A stretch of 64,000 bases of DNA from Marthasterias glacialis (GCA_911728455.2 OU452234.1:5904549-5968548), one strand, 5' to 3'; shown: positions 23,414 through 34,924, counted from the first letter of the stretch. Numbers and translations are program-made. Notes: a model not told the origin generated them from the sequence alone.

Positions 23414-24000
23414 GGGGTCGATTTCACAAAGCACCAAAAATTCATCTTAAGAAGAGTTGTCAGTATTGCCATAGTGATTTGTATTGTGACATCACACTTT
23501 GCTAAGCAATTAAGATTGATACGCACTTTAAAGGGCCCATGAAGAGGTTTTTTGTCGTGGAACATTTTTGTGGCTTAATATATGGTTTGAAATTAACAAA
23601 ACATAGTATTGACTATTTTGATGTGTCTGTTATGCGTTAATACACTTTAATTGAGCCCCGAAAATGGGTGCCATTTGATTGCGCAATGATCCATGACGTA
23701 GGCTGTGGTAAAACATTTCGAAGATGGCTCTGGTGCCGAGTGGTCAACAATGCATTGTATGTTATTGTCACACACATGGCCCTGGTCAGCCGTTCCACTG
23801 TCTACGTCACAGATTTTATGTTAATGAGGAAGGGTGGGCAGAGCACGGCAACCCCTAATTTTAGAAATCGTTATTTCTACGATTAATACACATGTAAAAA
23901 ATGTGAAAAAAGTAAAGATATACTATAATAGGCAAACCTAATTTTTTTAACCAATAAAAAAAATAATTCATGGGACCTTTAAGATCAATCGGATGTCATG
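23414..24000. mobile_element. GGGGTCGATTTCACA MITE, copy 2, split by an insertion
   Basis: 23,414-23,531 matches copy 1 up to GCACTTTAA; the rest resumes at 23,979 (TTAAGATCAATC) and then decays. The intact sister at 35,697 has GCACTTAAGATCAATC, so the interruption is the TTAA element described next. Confidence 0.75.
23532..23978. mobile_element. TTAA-flanked MITE nested inside another MITE
   Basis: 447 bp with inverted ends AGGGCCCATGAA and AGGTCCCATGAA, flanked by TTAA at 23,528-23,531 and 23,979-23,982. This is the signature of piggyBac-type transposition. No transposase frame is present. Confidence 0.75.
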
Positions 24001-24777
24001 TATGACACGAATATAACGTCCGAGCCAGCGAACAGGCTTCATGCAAACGGGCCATTGTGTAAAATCGGATTACCGGAACAAAGGTCGCCCAGACATTTTG
24101 TTTGGGAGTGTGCATAGAGCATGCACTCTCCATGATATGCTTCATTTCACCCACACAAAGACAACAGATGGAGTAGAATATTTCCCAGATTTTTGCCCTT
24201 TTTGCATTTTTTTTTTTTTTTGGTGTAATTCCCACTTCTGAACCTTTGTCTTTTTGTTTTAAGGAGAGGATTAAGAGATACTGAGAGGCTTCCACCATTG
24301 TATTTTGGCTCAATGGAGGTAAGTCCGAGTGAACAGAGTTACCAGGCTTGGTTCCGGATGTAGGACCAATCGTAGGCCGTGGCACACGGCCAAGGTTTTG
24401 CAATTCATGGTGCTTAACAATGAAATTTTCTCGATAGAGAAATCTTAAATCCCAGTGCTTCAATGAGAATATTTTTTCTCTTGGCTTTGTCAAAGTCAAG
24501 GTTTCTTTGTGCCAGCGGTGCTTTCAAAGAAAAATAATTTGGCAAATCAGAGAAAATAATCCCTTGTCAGACATGATCAAGCTACCTGCATATCACATAA
24601 TGTTCACAGATGCATGTTGAATATTTATCAGACAATTCAACACACAACTCTGATTGTGAGTGGTCAAATCATAAGATAAGTCCTCCAAACTGACCACTCT
24701 TGACCAATCAAAATTCATTTCCTTCTGCATGAGTACATAATCATCCAATAAAAATCTTCAATGAAAAATGACATCAC
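24001..24777. other. Intron 15 remainder, no gene seen
   Basis: Contains an imperfect hairpin GGGAGTGTGCATAGAGCATGCACTCTCC-like near 24,105 and a T-run near 24,210. A 167-codon minus ORF here is not coiled coil, lacks splice context and is not called. Confidence 0.4.
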
Positions 24778-24957
24778 CTGTAGGTTTTGGACCTCTCCGG
24801 TCAGCTCCACTATTTGGTTCTTCTGATCACGTGCAGTGTCCCTTAGAGTAAATACTTCAGCAGAGAGGGACGTGGCCTTTGACCTTTCCTCATTCAATGC
24901 AGAAGCTGACGTAGCCATTTTTGATGTCAATTTGGTCAACTGGGCGTGATAATCATT
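24778..24957 (-). CDS. Coiled-coil gene, exon 15
   Basis: Residues 955-1014; N-D-Y-H-A-Q-L-T-K-L-T-S-K-M, then D-Q-K-N-Q-I-V-E-L-T-G-E-V. Donor GTGATG, acceptor TTTCTCCGAG. Exactly 60 codons. Confidence 0.85.
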
Positions 24958-25055
24958 CTCGGAGAAAAGGACCAGGGAAAGATATGTAATTGATGAAAAC
25001 TGTAGGCCACAAAATGTAACTTATTCCGGCAATGGGAGAATTTTGAGGATACTTG

Positions 25056-25157
25056 ATGGCGGCAGACTTACCAGGTAAGTCCACCGCTCTCAGAAAATTG
25101 TGCATGCTTAGCAACTATGCAAACAGTGGAAATCTACCTGGTGAGTCTGCTGCCACC
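25056..25157. mobile_element. Palindromic MITE with splice-donor-like arms, copy 2
   Basis: Left GGCGGCAGACTTACCAGGTAAG, right CTACCTGGTGAGTCTGCTGCC. The CAGGTAAGT and CAGGTAGA-like words sit at both arm tips. Family as at 15,645. It lies in intron 14, only ~100 bp from exon 15. Confidence 0.75.
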
Positions 25158-25924
25158 CAGTGTCCCAAAGTCTCCCATTGGCTTGCTTTTGCCAAGGTTT
25201 CCTTACAATTTAGTAACATGAGTGCACCGGGGAAAAACTGCATTGCCTAGCTCTCTATGATATGGAGCTCGATTGCAAAAAAAATATATAAAAAAATTAA
25301 ACAACATACAAATAAAGAAAGGGTTACATATAAAGTTTACATCCCATAAATCTGCACTACCAAGATGCATACTGAAAGAACAAGCACAAGACAAAATGAA
25401 CAACAGGATGAAAGAGGATAGTGCCTGTGACACAACAATTGCATGAAAAGCCTGAACACTGCCAGAAAAACAAGTGTCATGACCAGGGCCCAATTTCATA
25501 GAGCTGCTAAAAGCAGCAAGAGTAGCTAAAGCACAATAAGGTTACCTTGTCATATATACCATCTGTGACCAGTTTGATGCAAGTTGTTAAGCAATATTTT
25601 CTATTTTCTGGACCACTCAGCCAGAACACGCAATGTCAGTCTGTATCCGAATTGGTGGCTGCGGCTACAACTATGACTGTTGCTAAGGGTGTTGCTAAGG
25701 ACGTCCTGTGCTTCAATGCATGAGGCAGCGATCTAGCTGTAGCCATAGCCATAGCCGCCAATTCAGACACGGCCTTAGTGCCCTGCCTTCTCCAGCCAAA
25801 CACACCACATGTAAACATTTTGTGTATGTGTGTGTGTGCAAACACTAATCAATCAGCCGTAATCAATATATAAAGCAATACAGTGTCTTGAGGGGCATTT
25901 CATTAACTAAAACACTCAACTCAC

Positions 25925-26128
25925 TGTCATTTTTTTCTCTTCTTCCAGTTGCTGCTTGAGTGTGTCAGTTTTTTTCAGCGCCCTCTGTAGCTCATCCTTG
26001 TCCAGCTTCTTCTGGTCCTTCATTGCACTATTGACTGCAGTCAGTTTCTGTATGTCTGCACTGAGCAGGAGTTTACATTCCTGTGCAGACTTCAACTGCT
26101 GCTGGAGGTTGGTCAGGTTTTTGGATGC
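25925..26128 (-). CDS. Coiled-coil gene, exon 14
   Basis: Residues 887-954; A-S-K-N-L-T-N-L-Q-Q-Q-L-K through K-Q-Q-L-E-E-E-K-K-M-T. Donor GTGAGT, acceptor TTTGACGCAG. 68 codons, unbroken heptads. Confidence 0.9.
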
Positions 26129-26396
26129 CTGCGTCAAATTTAAAAACAAAAGTATCTTGTTTTGCTGGGGTGTGATTGTGTGACATCTTTTATTAGCATA
26201 GTATAAGAACTTGAGATGGGATTGCTCTTGCTTACAATGTTTTAATTAATTTGGTGGCTTAGGGAAACCAGAATTTTTTATGAAGTTAGTGACTTTAATG
26301 ACCCTTTTCTTATTTCACAATAACAGTTCCTGTCACAACTGCTAAAAGTTTATGTAATTGCACAAAGTCTATGCATATTCATGAAAAAGTTCTAAC

Positions 26397-26652
26397 CTCT
26401 GTAATTTGATTGGCCTGTTCATCCTTCTCCTCTTCAAGTCTCCCAAGGGCGCTGTCTGAGGCTGCTTTTTGCCTTCTCATTTTTTTCCTAAGTACGGAGT
26501 GTCTAGAGAGGGCAGTGTTCAGGCTGTCTTGTAGAGTCTCCAGCTCATCTTCAAGTTGTTGTTTCTGGGCAGTAATTTCTTCCAAGGATGCCCGAGACTC
26601 TGAAAAATCGCTCTGCAGTTTGCTCACTTGTGATTCTAACTCCTCACAGCGG
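26397..26652 (-). CDS. Coiled-coil gene, exon 13
   Basis: Residues 801-886; Q-L-E-D-E-L-E-T-L-Q-D-S-L heptads, a basic L-R-K-K-M-R-R-Q-K patch, then L-E-E-E-K-D-E-Q. Donor GTTAGA, acceptor TTTTGTGGCAG. Confidence 0.9.
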
Positions 26653-26958
26653 CTGCCACAAAAAATAACAAATGAGAGAAACCACGATTATTGTACAGTG
26701 TAGAAAATGGGCAATTGTATAATTTTGTGAACACACAACTATGTGCTTTGCATAAATATCGTATAGGGCACACAAGAATTTGATCAAATCTCTTGCATGA
26801 CTGGTCGGTGAACCACTTGGCTGAGTAGAAAAATTAGAGCACTTGACAAAGCTCAAAGCCAGAACCAAAGTTCCCCGTTAACTACCTGTATTTAGTACAA
26901 GGGTAACATTGTATGACACGATTTTGAGTTTGGACAATTTCCGTCATTTTTTTTTCAC

Positions 26959-27220
26959 CTCTTGGCTGTCTGTAAATCCAATTGTGTCCGATCGTAAGCA
27001 AGTTGCCGTGCCTCCAGATCCTTGACCCTCTCACTGAGTTCCCTCCTCTCTATCGTCACTGCATCCAGTCTTCGCTCCAAATCCAGGGTCAAGATGGCTC
27101 CCTCCTTCAGCTTAGCAGAGGACTCGATCTCTTGGGTTGCCATGGTAACGGTAGCCCTGTTCTGCAGAGCGTGCAGATCCTCAGTTGCTTGTTTCAGTTC
27201 TGCGGTGACTCTTGCTAGTT
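26959..27220 (-). CDS. Coiled-coil gene, exon 12
   Basis: Residues 714-801; L-A-R-V-T-A-E-L-K-Q-A-T, D-L-E-R-R-L-D-A-V-T and L-S-E-R-V-K-D-L-E-A. Acceptor CTCAAACAG, donor GTGAAA. It follows the 5.6-kb intron that holds the LINE. Confidence 0.9.
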
Positions 27221-27354
27221 CTGTTTGAGGTCGGAGGTTAAGGGAGATTGAAATTAGTCCAGTGGTGATTCATGTTACGATGACCAACATGCAAACAGCC
27301 AGTCAAAATTTTACCAAAATCTGTGGCAGTTCATGTGACCAGATTTGTTTAATT

Positions 27355-27680
27355 TTTTTTTATGCATTCCGCCCATCACAAGGCCCACAGGCCAATCAAG
27401 GTGTGGGCTACTTTTTGAAGGGATAGAAACCTGCCCCAATGTGCAGAAATAAGACATGGCGAGATATAAACACAATTCTCTTCACAGCACAGCTAAGAAC
27501 AGGGAGGGGTAAATGAATCCGTTGCGAGACAAACAAAACTGCCTCTTCCCCTATTTGAAGCAATTATAGTCAAGTGTCTTGCTCAAGGACACAAGTGTCA
27601 TGACTGGGATTCGAACCCACATCCTGATGACTTCGCCACCAGAATTTGAGTCTGATGCATTCAACTGCCAGGCCACGTTA
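27355..27680 (-). mobile_element. tRNA-Leu-derived SINE (family 3)
   Basis: Minus-strand head near 27,680 (GTGGCCTGGCAGTTGAATGC), ACTCAAATTCTGGTGG anticodon-arm-like segment, GTGGGTTCGAATCCCA T-arm, then the body CTTGTGTCCTTGAGCAAG...CACTTGACTATAATTGC. Full relatives lie at 44,088-44,400 (minus) and 59,813-60,170 (plus). 27,680-27,893 repeats words of its own flank (GTGGCAGT(T/G)CATGTAACTAGA, GGGCATTGGGTGCA). Confidence 0.75.
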
Positions 27681-28007
27681 CTAAAGACAAAAGTGTGCAT
27701 TGGGTGCATGCAGACGAAGAGATCAACAGTCCAAGAGACTGAACTTTTCTTTGCATATTGGAAATTTTAACAAAAACTGTGGCAGTGCATGTAACTAGAC
27801 GAGGTAACCCACTATAGATGACATTACTACAGTCAAAAGTGGGCATTGGGTGCAAGGTAGACTGAGGGAGATCAACAGTTTAGGAGACTTTGCATATAAT
27901 AATAATAATAACAGTATTTATAAAGCGCCAAATTGCCAAAGGATACAAGGCGCTGAGAAGGAAAGAAGAAGGAAAAAAAAAGACAGAACAAAGATAAAGA
28001 TGACCAG

Positions 28008-29402
28008 CTAAGAAGAGGCAAAAAGGTGGGTTTTGAGAGCACGTTTGAAGGCTGGGACACTGTTTGAGCTTCTGGTAAGGGTAGGTAGAGAATTCCATAG
28101 TCGGGGAGCAGCAATTGAAAATGCCCTATCACCTGCGAGTTTATGGGTTTTGTGAACTGAAAGGGATTTACCAGTAGTAGAGCGAAGAGAGTAAGAAGAT
28201 GTCTGGAGTGAAAGGAGAGAGGAGAGATAATCCGGGGCACAGTGATTGAGGGATTTATATGTGTAGACCATAGTACGGAATTGAATGCGTTGGGCAACTG
28301 GAAGCCAGTGTAATTGCTTGAGAAGTGGAGATGAGTGAGTGAATTTGGGCAGCTTAAAGATAAGTCTGGCACAGCGGTTTTGGAGCCGTTGAAGGCGGGA
28401 AACATCTTTCTGTGAAATACCATTCAGGAGGAAGCAGCCATAGTCCAGCTTGGACAGAATTAAGGCACGGACAGCATTATGGCAGGCGCTGAAATCAAGA
28501 AACCTCCTGATCCGGCTTAGGTTGCGTATATGCCAGTTAAGAGAGCAACAGAGCTGAGTAATGTGAGCAGACATGGACATCTTGCGATCGAAAACAACAC
28601 CCAAGTTTCTAACAGATGGAGAAGGATGAATTTGAGTGCCATTGAGATTAAAGGTGAGGTGATCCAGGTTTTTGAGGTGAGTGGGAGAGGCTGCAATGAA
28701 GAATTCCGTCTTATCCGGGTTCATCTTGAGCTTATTGGTGACCAACCAGGATTGAAGTTCGTTGACACACCGAGACAAACGAAACAAAGCACAAGCAGCA
28801 TCTCCAGGGCGGGAGGGGTTGAATGTTAAGAACAACTGTACATCATCAGCATACATGTGGTACTGGATTGAGTGACGTCGAATAAGTTGACCAATGGTGT
28901 GGGAGTAATAAGTGAACATCTGAGGTCCAATGACGGAGCCCTGAGGAACGCCATGTTTGAGCTTTGCTTCAGTAGAGAGGGCATCCTTAACACAAACCTG
29001 GCTAGATCTATCACTCAAGTATGTGTGGAACCACTGGTGAACAACTCCATCTAAACCAAAGTCACATGTGAGCCGCTGAAGGAGAATATTGTGGTCAACT
29101 GTATCGAAAGCGGCCGACAAGTCTACCATGATGAGAAAAACGGCCTGGTGTGAATCAATAGCTCTGAGAAAAGCATCGTGAACTGTAAGAAGTGCTGTTT
29201 CAGTGCTATGACAAGGACGGTAGGCAGACTGCAAAGGCTCAGACAAGTCATTAGATTTGACAAAAGAAGCAACCTGTGAGGAGACCACCTTTTCAATGAG
29301 TTTACCAAGGAAGGGTAGATTAGAGACAGGTCGGTAACTCGTGAGTTGCTGAGTGTCAAGGGATGGCTTCTTAAGGACAGGAGTGATCCTAGCTTTGCGG
29401 AG
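28008..29402 (-). pseudogene. LINE reverse transcriptase part, downstream of the stop
   Basis: RT domain with F-x-D-L-S-A-A-F-D-T-V-D-H palm motif A, H-G-V-P-Q-G-S-V-I-G-P fingers/palm motif and the catalytic Y-A-D-D-V-Q motif, followed by the C-terminal L-H-W-L-P-V and A-P-R-L-W-N-S-L-P signatures usual in CR1/L2/Jockey-group elements. It is in the same frame as the endonuclease part, separated only by TAG at 29,403-29,405. The longest frame from an ATG-like start begins at 29,288, but homology extends up to the stop. Confidence 0.9.
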
Positions 29403-31187
29403 CTAAGCCGGAAACACACCCGAAGACAGTGAGCAATTCACGATGCGACAGATAATCTGAATAAGAGCAGGTAAGTGTTGTTTGACTAACCATGTGGGCA
29501 TAGGATCTAAGTCACACGATTTAGAGGAACATTGATTTATAATACGAGTTAATTCTTCCACAGTTACAAGATCAAAGCTACACATATTACAATTCAACGT
29601 TTTGTTATAATTTGGGAGACAATTACCAGAGTTAATACTGTCAACTTCAGAACGAATATTATCAACTTTGTTCACAAAGAAATCTTGAAATTCATTGGCA
29701 AGGTTAACAGGGGAAGTAGAATCAGGTAAATGACATTTGTTATTGTTAAGTAATGTATTAACAACTTTAAACATATCTTTATAATTACAGTCAGATAATT
29801 GTGCATTATAGTAGTTCGTCTTGGCTTCAGTGATGGCAACAGAGACTTCACGCTGGGACTTGATGTAGGTTTGGTGGTCATTCTCTGCATGTGACTTTCT
29901 CCATTTCCGCTCACTGCGTCGTCTTGCACGACGAGCAGCTTCAACAGTCTCATTGAACCACCTGGGCTTGCGACAAACGGTGCGGGAACGGGTAGTTGGC
30001 GGAGCATGGAGATCGAAAACTTCCCGGCACCCACAGTTGTAACCAGCGACTAGATCATTTATGTCATCATGGGCAGACAATGATACAGCGTCCATCCTGG
30101 CAGCAAGATCATGACCGAAGGCTTCAGAGTCAATAGATCTGAAGTTACGAGATATATATGTAGTCTTCATATCACGGGGTTTATCAAGGTCGAGGTTAAA
30201 CTTGATGACAAAGTGATCAGAAGAGTGAGGGTGGAATATGGAGTAAGAGTCAATAAGGGTATCATACTCTTTCACTATCACGAAGTCAAGAGTATGGCCA
30301 GCTGTGTGAGTTGGATCGTGAATTAACTGGCGGTAGTTCAATGAAGCGATGATGGTAGTGAAGGCTTTTATTTCTGGTTTAGATGGACAGTCATAGTGAA
30401 GGTTGAAATCCCCGAGTACCACACATCTACCTGGAAGATGCTCCAAAGCACACAGGAAGTCTTCAAATTCAGCCAGAAAGTCAGTGACAGAGGATGAAGG
30501 GGGTCTGTAAACGATGGCAAAATTGATGTTGCTTTGACGGTATGTAACAAGTGCATGTTCAAAAGTGCTTGACGGAGGGAGAACACTGTTCCTAAGTTGA
30601 AGGTTCAATTGGCTCTTGAACACAATACCAATGCCCCCGCCACGGCCGGACTGACGAGGTGCACTCAGTACCGAGTAACCAGGTGGGCACATGTCACCCA
30701 TAACTACCTGATCATCAGCTTTCAACCAAGTCTCGGTAAGGATCGTGATATCTGTATCGTGTTCAAGAATCCTCTCATACAGTAAATCCGTCTTATTCCT
30801 TATGGACTGTGCATTCCATAGGATAGCACTAGCAGTCATATGTCGTAGTCGGTGTGGGGGCTGATCTACAGGGGTATCATTAGCATAGTTACCAGAGACC
30901 AAGATGGTGGTTGATTTCTTGCCAGCCCGTTTTCCTCTGCGGGTAGGGGGTTTGCGATTAATACCAAGTCGGCAAATGTTGGTGTAGACATCAGTTGGGA
31001 GTCTTGCATGCTGCACAGTAGCAGTGTTCAGAAGCTTAAGTTGATCTGCAGAATAGGACGTATTGTTGTTGATGTGGCAGTCCATTGTCATCTGAATAGA
31101 GATGAACAATAGAAGGGCGGTGCACCCAGCCCACTGTTTGTGCATAGGCACCATGTGTGTAGTGAACCACCGTGATATAACAGCCAT
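29403..31187 (-). pseudogene. LINE endonuclease part, ends at premature TAG
   Basis: 594 residues. The N-terminal part has the basic P-P-T-R-R-G-K-R stretch common before CR1-type endonucleases; then an APE-like endonuclease with I-L-W-N-A-Q-S-I-R, T-E-T-W-L, G-D-F-N-L-H and S-S-D-H-F motifs. A finger region of the reverse transcriptase follows (C-D-L-D-P-M-P-T-W-L) and is cut by the TAG at 29,403-29,405. Confidence 0.9.
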
Positions 31188-31527
31188 CGGCAGCAGATAC
31201 GAGCAGAAATTTCAGTCGAAATAACGGCAAATCAGGTTCAAGTTGAAACAGCCAGAATGGTAAGGATTAGGCACCAGGTGATGATAACCCACTGTGGACA
31301 AGGATTACCAAATTGAAGCTGGTATACAGGAACACAAATAAAAAGATCTGAGAGCGAGGTACATAGGGCTGCCAGACTGGCGCCATCGGTTGGATGTTAT
31401 ATTACACTGGTGTGACGAGTGCGATGCGTACCCCCACCTTATTTTTTGAATAAATTACGTAATCATCTGTTTATTATTCAAATTGCACGGCTAGCGCCCT
31501 CTGGCAGCTTCCCTCCTTGTCTTATTC

Positions 31528-32076
31528 TGTTCTGGGTTGAAGACCCTCATGACGTCTTACTGTTTGCTGTCTTCACCCAACAGGTAAAGATATACTTTGT
31601 TTATTTATTAATGCTTAATATTTCATCGTTATTTCTTAGATCAATTAGTATTTAGTAAAGGCAATAATATCCTTAAGTTGCATTTGGTCTAGATCATGGT
31701 CTACTAGCTTTGATGGATATTTTGGTAAGACGAAACATCGTTAGCAATCCACTGACTAGCGACATTTATATTTTAGATTTTTTCCTTGTCATTATTACCT
31801 TTAAGTAATGATTGTGCCAGTGAGGAAATTGTTAGTTTGTTCAATCACTGCTTTTAAGATTGGAAATGACTTATGTTTGTTAGATTTCATCATTCGTTTT
31901 CCTAAAATCAAAGATGTCTGCCGCGTCTTGAGTTTTGGCGCCAATCGCGGCTATTGTTCATTACATTATTTTAGTGTTAACTATTTTTAATATATTAGTT
32001 GTTATTTTGTAACATTATTTTGTTCTGGGTTGAACACCCTCATGACGTGTCACTGTTTGCTGTCTTCACCCAACAG
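31528..32076. repeat. Pair of 56-bp hairpin direct repeats bounding ~550 bp
   Basis: Copies at 31,528-31,583 and 32,021-32,076 are ~90% identical, start TGTTCTGGGTTGAA and end TTCACCCAACAG, and each folds back on itself (GGGTTGAAGAC / GTCTTCACCC). ATTC lies directly outside both ends. It may be a small element with short terminal repeats; no PBS, PPT or ORF was recognised. Confidence 0.5.
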
Positions 32077-32385
32077 ATTCAATAAACCAGCTAAAGAAAC
32101 AAAAAGCTTGCCGTTTAGCCCGTATTCTTTCCAAGGGTCACACTGGCATACAATAAGATATAGGTGTAAGAGGTAAGAGAGCAACGAAAATGACACTTAA
32201 ACATTCACTTTACATCGGCAACACAACAGACTGAAAAAACAACAGATAGAGACACTAAGGTACTCAAAATGTTTGTTCATCACACTCATAAAGAAATAAA
32301 TATGATTTGAAACTTTGCATGGTGAGAACATCACACTCACTCAGAAATAAATATTCTTTGAAACTTTGCATGGTGAGAACACAAT

Positions 32386-32693
32386 CTAGTGAGGTTTGCG
32401 GAGACACTGTGTACATGAAAACTCTCTCTATGATTAGTGGTGGAACCCAGGTTATCCTGTTTCAGTTCCCCCCACCACCCCTTTGCGCACCATTTAGCTA
32501 AGCCTATCCGTTAGCTAAAACTCTTCAGCAGTACTTAAGCAGCATACAGCAACAAAGTCCAGCATTCTCTTGAAGACAATCAGAGCATACTGATCGAAAC
32601 GTTGAGTTGTCAAACCATCGGTTATTTTCAGAACCACCACGACTCATAGAGAGTTTTCATGTACATGGTGTCTCCGCAAACCTCACTAGATCA
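32386..32693. mobile_element. Foldback element, ~55-bp inverted arms
   Basis: Left arm ATCTAGTGAGGTTTGCGGAG at 32,386 pairs with the right arm CTCCGCAAACCTCACTAGAT at ~32,674; inner parts GAAAACTCTCTCTATGATTA / TCATAGAGAGTTTTC also pair. It lies 155 bp downstream of exon 11. Confidence 0.8.
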
Positions 32694-32847
32694 TATAGAC
32701 AACAATTTTGCCATGAGGCAGACAGACAGACAAACAGAAAAACAGAGAAACCAAAAGGCAAAGAGCCAATAACACTATCTTTGTGGACTGCACTCTCGTC
32801 AAGTATGTCTGACACCAACGCCGACAGCAGTGAAACCAATCTCTAAC

Positions 32848-32998
32848 CTTCTCTACATTTGTTGAGTTCCTCAGTGAGCTGAGCAGTCTGCTTCCGAGCC
32901 TCTATTGACTTCTGACTGCTCTGTTGATGGTCCTGTTGGAGTGACATCACCTGACGATTAAGACGAGATTTCTCCTCTTCCACTTTGCTACACTTTGT
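32848..32998 (-). CDS. Coiled-coil gene, exon 11
   Basis: Residues 664-714; K-C-S-K-V-E-E-E-K-S-R-L-N-R-Q-V, Gln-rich centre, then Q-L-T-E-E-L-N-K-C-R-E. Acceptor TTGGTCAACAG, donor GTTAGA. Confidence 0.9.
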
Positions 32999-33904
32999 CT
33001 GTTGACCAACAATTCACAAAGTTAAAGCTTTTTAAAGTAAGAATTAGTTGATGAGGGATATGGCTATTTAAGTCATTCATTCATATGACGTCATCTACTA
33101 CACAGCACCAGAATATGAAACATACACAAAAAGGGAACATTGACGCCGGGTGGTTTGAATGCAGATTTTTCTGCATACAAACTACCAGAAGAAGACCCAG
33201 TTGGGTCGAAAATTCGGCCATCCTATCATTTTTTTTGATTTGGTAAGCACCCTGATTCAATTTTTCATTTTGATATTACTCATTCATTAAACATTTTGCA
33301 GTTTTAAATGTTTAGTGTTTCATAGATCTGGTTGCCTATCCCCGTCTGCTTGTCACCTGTTTCTCTATTGCTTACGGTGCTTCGGTTAGGCGCCAGCAGC
33401 CATTGCTCTTTACGCCCTCAGCCATTGAGCTGTACTGTCTTGAGGGTTCCCCACCCTTCTTAGACCCAATTGGACCCCTACTTGCGTATGGTGTCAAAAG
33501 CTCGAACAGCGCCCTCACTGAGGTCAAAGGAAGACCTATCATTGGCTGAGAGTTGTGAGTACTACCTGTGGAGGTAGGAAATCGGCCTGGACTACTACTA
33601 GTCAAAACGTGGAGACCAAATTAATGATTCACTCCGCGGCAGTGAAGTGAAACACAAGAAGTACCCTCAATCCTCTAAGCGAAAGTAGTAATAGTAGTCC
33701 CAGCCGATTTCCTACCTCCCCAGGTAGTACTTAATAAGCAGGACAGTTCTTTTCAGAACTAGGTTGTCCTCCCACAATTCCGAAGTCTACTCCGTGGTAG
33801 TAGAATAATAACAGGACATGTTCTCACAAGAACAATCTACTGTATACAGCAAAGTAGGTATAATCACATGGTGTTACCACAAATTATACATATAATATAG
33901 AGGA

Positions 33905-34020
33905 TCAAGGGGGGTCGCCAGGGATGTACCTAAACCATGGCTCTTGCCTGTCTCTAATACTCAAGGGCCGTGGTTGCAGCCACTAGTCTTCTTATGGATC
34001 CTACGTCTTGCTAATTATAG
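33905..34020 (-). pseudogene. Degenerate duplicate of exon 10 and its donor
   Basis: Aligns with 34,025-34,140: shared words CTCTTGCCTGTCTCT, ATACTCAAGGGCCG and GCCACTAG. The reading frame is broken by changes and the acceptor half is absent, so it is a tandemly duplicated dead exon fragment. Confidence 0.65.
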
Positions 34021-34045
34021 GGGAGGGGGGCTATCAGGGACCTAC

Positions 34046-34186
34046 CTGAACCATGTCTCTTGCCTGTCTCTCATACTCAAGGGCCGTTGTTGCGGCCACT
34101 AGCTGTCTTTTTATAGATTCTGCATCTTGTTTAGTCTGGGTAAGATCAGAGGTCAAACGGCCTTGGACTTCAGTCACATGCAGAAG
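34046..34186 (-). CDS. Coiled-coil gene, exon 10
   Basis: Residues 617-663; L-L-H-V-T-E-V-Q-G-R-L, then K-R-Q-L-V-A-A-T-T-A-L-E-Y-E-R. Acceptor TCCTTATCAG, donor GTAGGT. 47 codons. Confidence 0.9.
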
Positions 34187-34387
34187 CTGATAAGGAACAT
34201 TTGAATCACTTAATAGAATAAAAATAGCAAACACCTAAATGCACATAAAGTTAACTTATGTTTGAATGACAATACTCAGTAAATGCATGGGTCACATTGC
34301 ACAGATCTGTTTAGACACATGAATTTGAAAATCCCAGAAATGTTAAGAACATGTAGGAACCACCTGACAGTAGACAAAGGTAATAAA

Positions 34388-34690
34388 TAATAATGTGTAT
34401 TTATTATGTGCTTTATCAAGTCAGTTAGGCCTCTCAAAGCGAATTACAGTATTATCCCTGTTCATCGGGCCTTAAGCATTCGTAAAACCATCTCAACTCC
34501 TTTGGAGTATGCAGCACCGGCAGCCAAATCAGCGCACAGGTTGCCAATCATTCACATCAACAATCTCTACCCTCGCAGGTGCCCAGACTCCTGGGTGATG
34601 AGAAGCAACTATAGTAAAGTGTATTGCTCAAGGACACAACCAGGATTCGAACCCACACTCCAGTGACCTAGTCACCAAAACCTGAGCACT
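34388..34690 (-). mobile_element. tRNA-derived SINE, family 3 relative
   Basis: Reverse-strand T-arm GTGTGGGTTCGAATCCTGG near 34,650 followed by GTGTCCTTGAGCAATACAC; the distal body GGCCTCTCAAAGCG and CTACCCTCGCAGGTGCCCA matches the copy at 51,205-51,505. The tail is (ATT)-rich. Confidence 0.7.
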
Positions 34691-34780
34691 TTTTCTTTGG
34701 AATGTTAAGGTGAGCAGTGTCCAGATTTTCTTCATACTTGACAGAAATCAGTTCTGCAAGAAATCATCTATTGATCTCAC

Positions 34781-34924
34781 CGATTCAGTCATTTTCTGGA
34801 CTCTTTCTTCCTGTGCTCGTCTGTCAGCGTCTAGTTTACACTGAGCCTCTTCCTGAAGCTTTTTAGCGGCTTGACAAGACTCTCTCTCCTTGGATAACTC
34901 GCTCTGTTCATTCATGCATGTCAT
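34781..34924 (-). CDS. Coiled-coil gene, exon 9
   Basis: Residues 569-616; E-Q-S-E-L-S-K-E-R-E-S-C-Q-A-A-K-K-L-Q, then R-A-Q-E-E-R-V-Q-K-M. Acceptor GATTGCCAG, donor GTGAGA. Confidence 0.9.

Larger units (their letters stand above)
27896..31395 (-). mobile_element. CR1/L2-like non-LTR retrotransposon, nearly full length
   Basis: The single frame read on the minus strand carries an APE-type endonuclease and a reverse transcriptase, and the 3' end is a short (TTA)n tail (27,898-27,912) rather than poly(A). The 5' edge is uncertain (a GATGGCGCCAGTCTGG-like start near 31,390). It sits in intron 11 in the same orientation as the host gene. No separate ORF1 is seen. Inactivated by one in-frame stop. 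Confidence 0.9.

Noticed and set aside
23996..24499. 167-codon minus ORF in intron 15
   Set aside because: Not coiled coil, no family features, no splice sites consistent with the gene; likely chance or old repeat.
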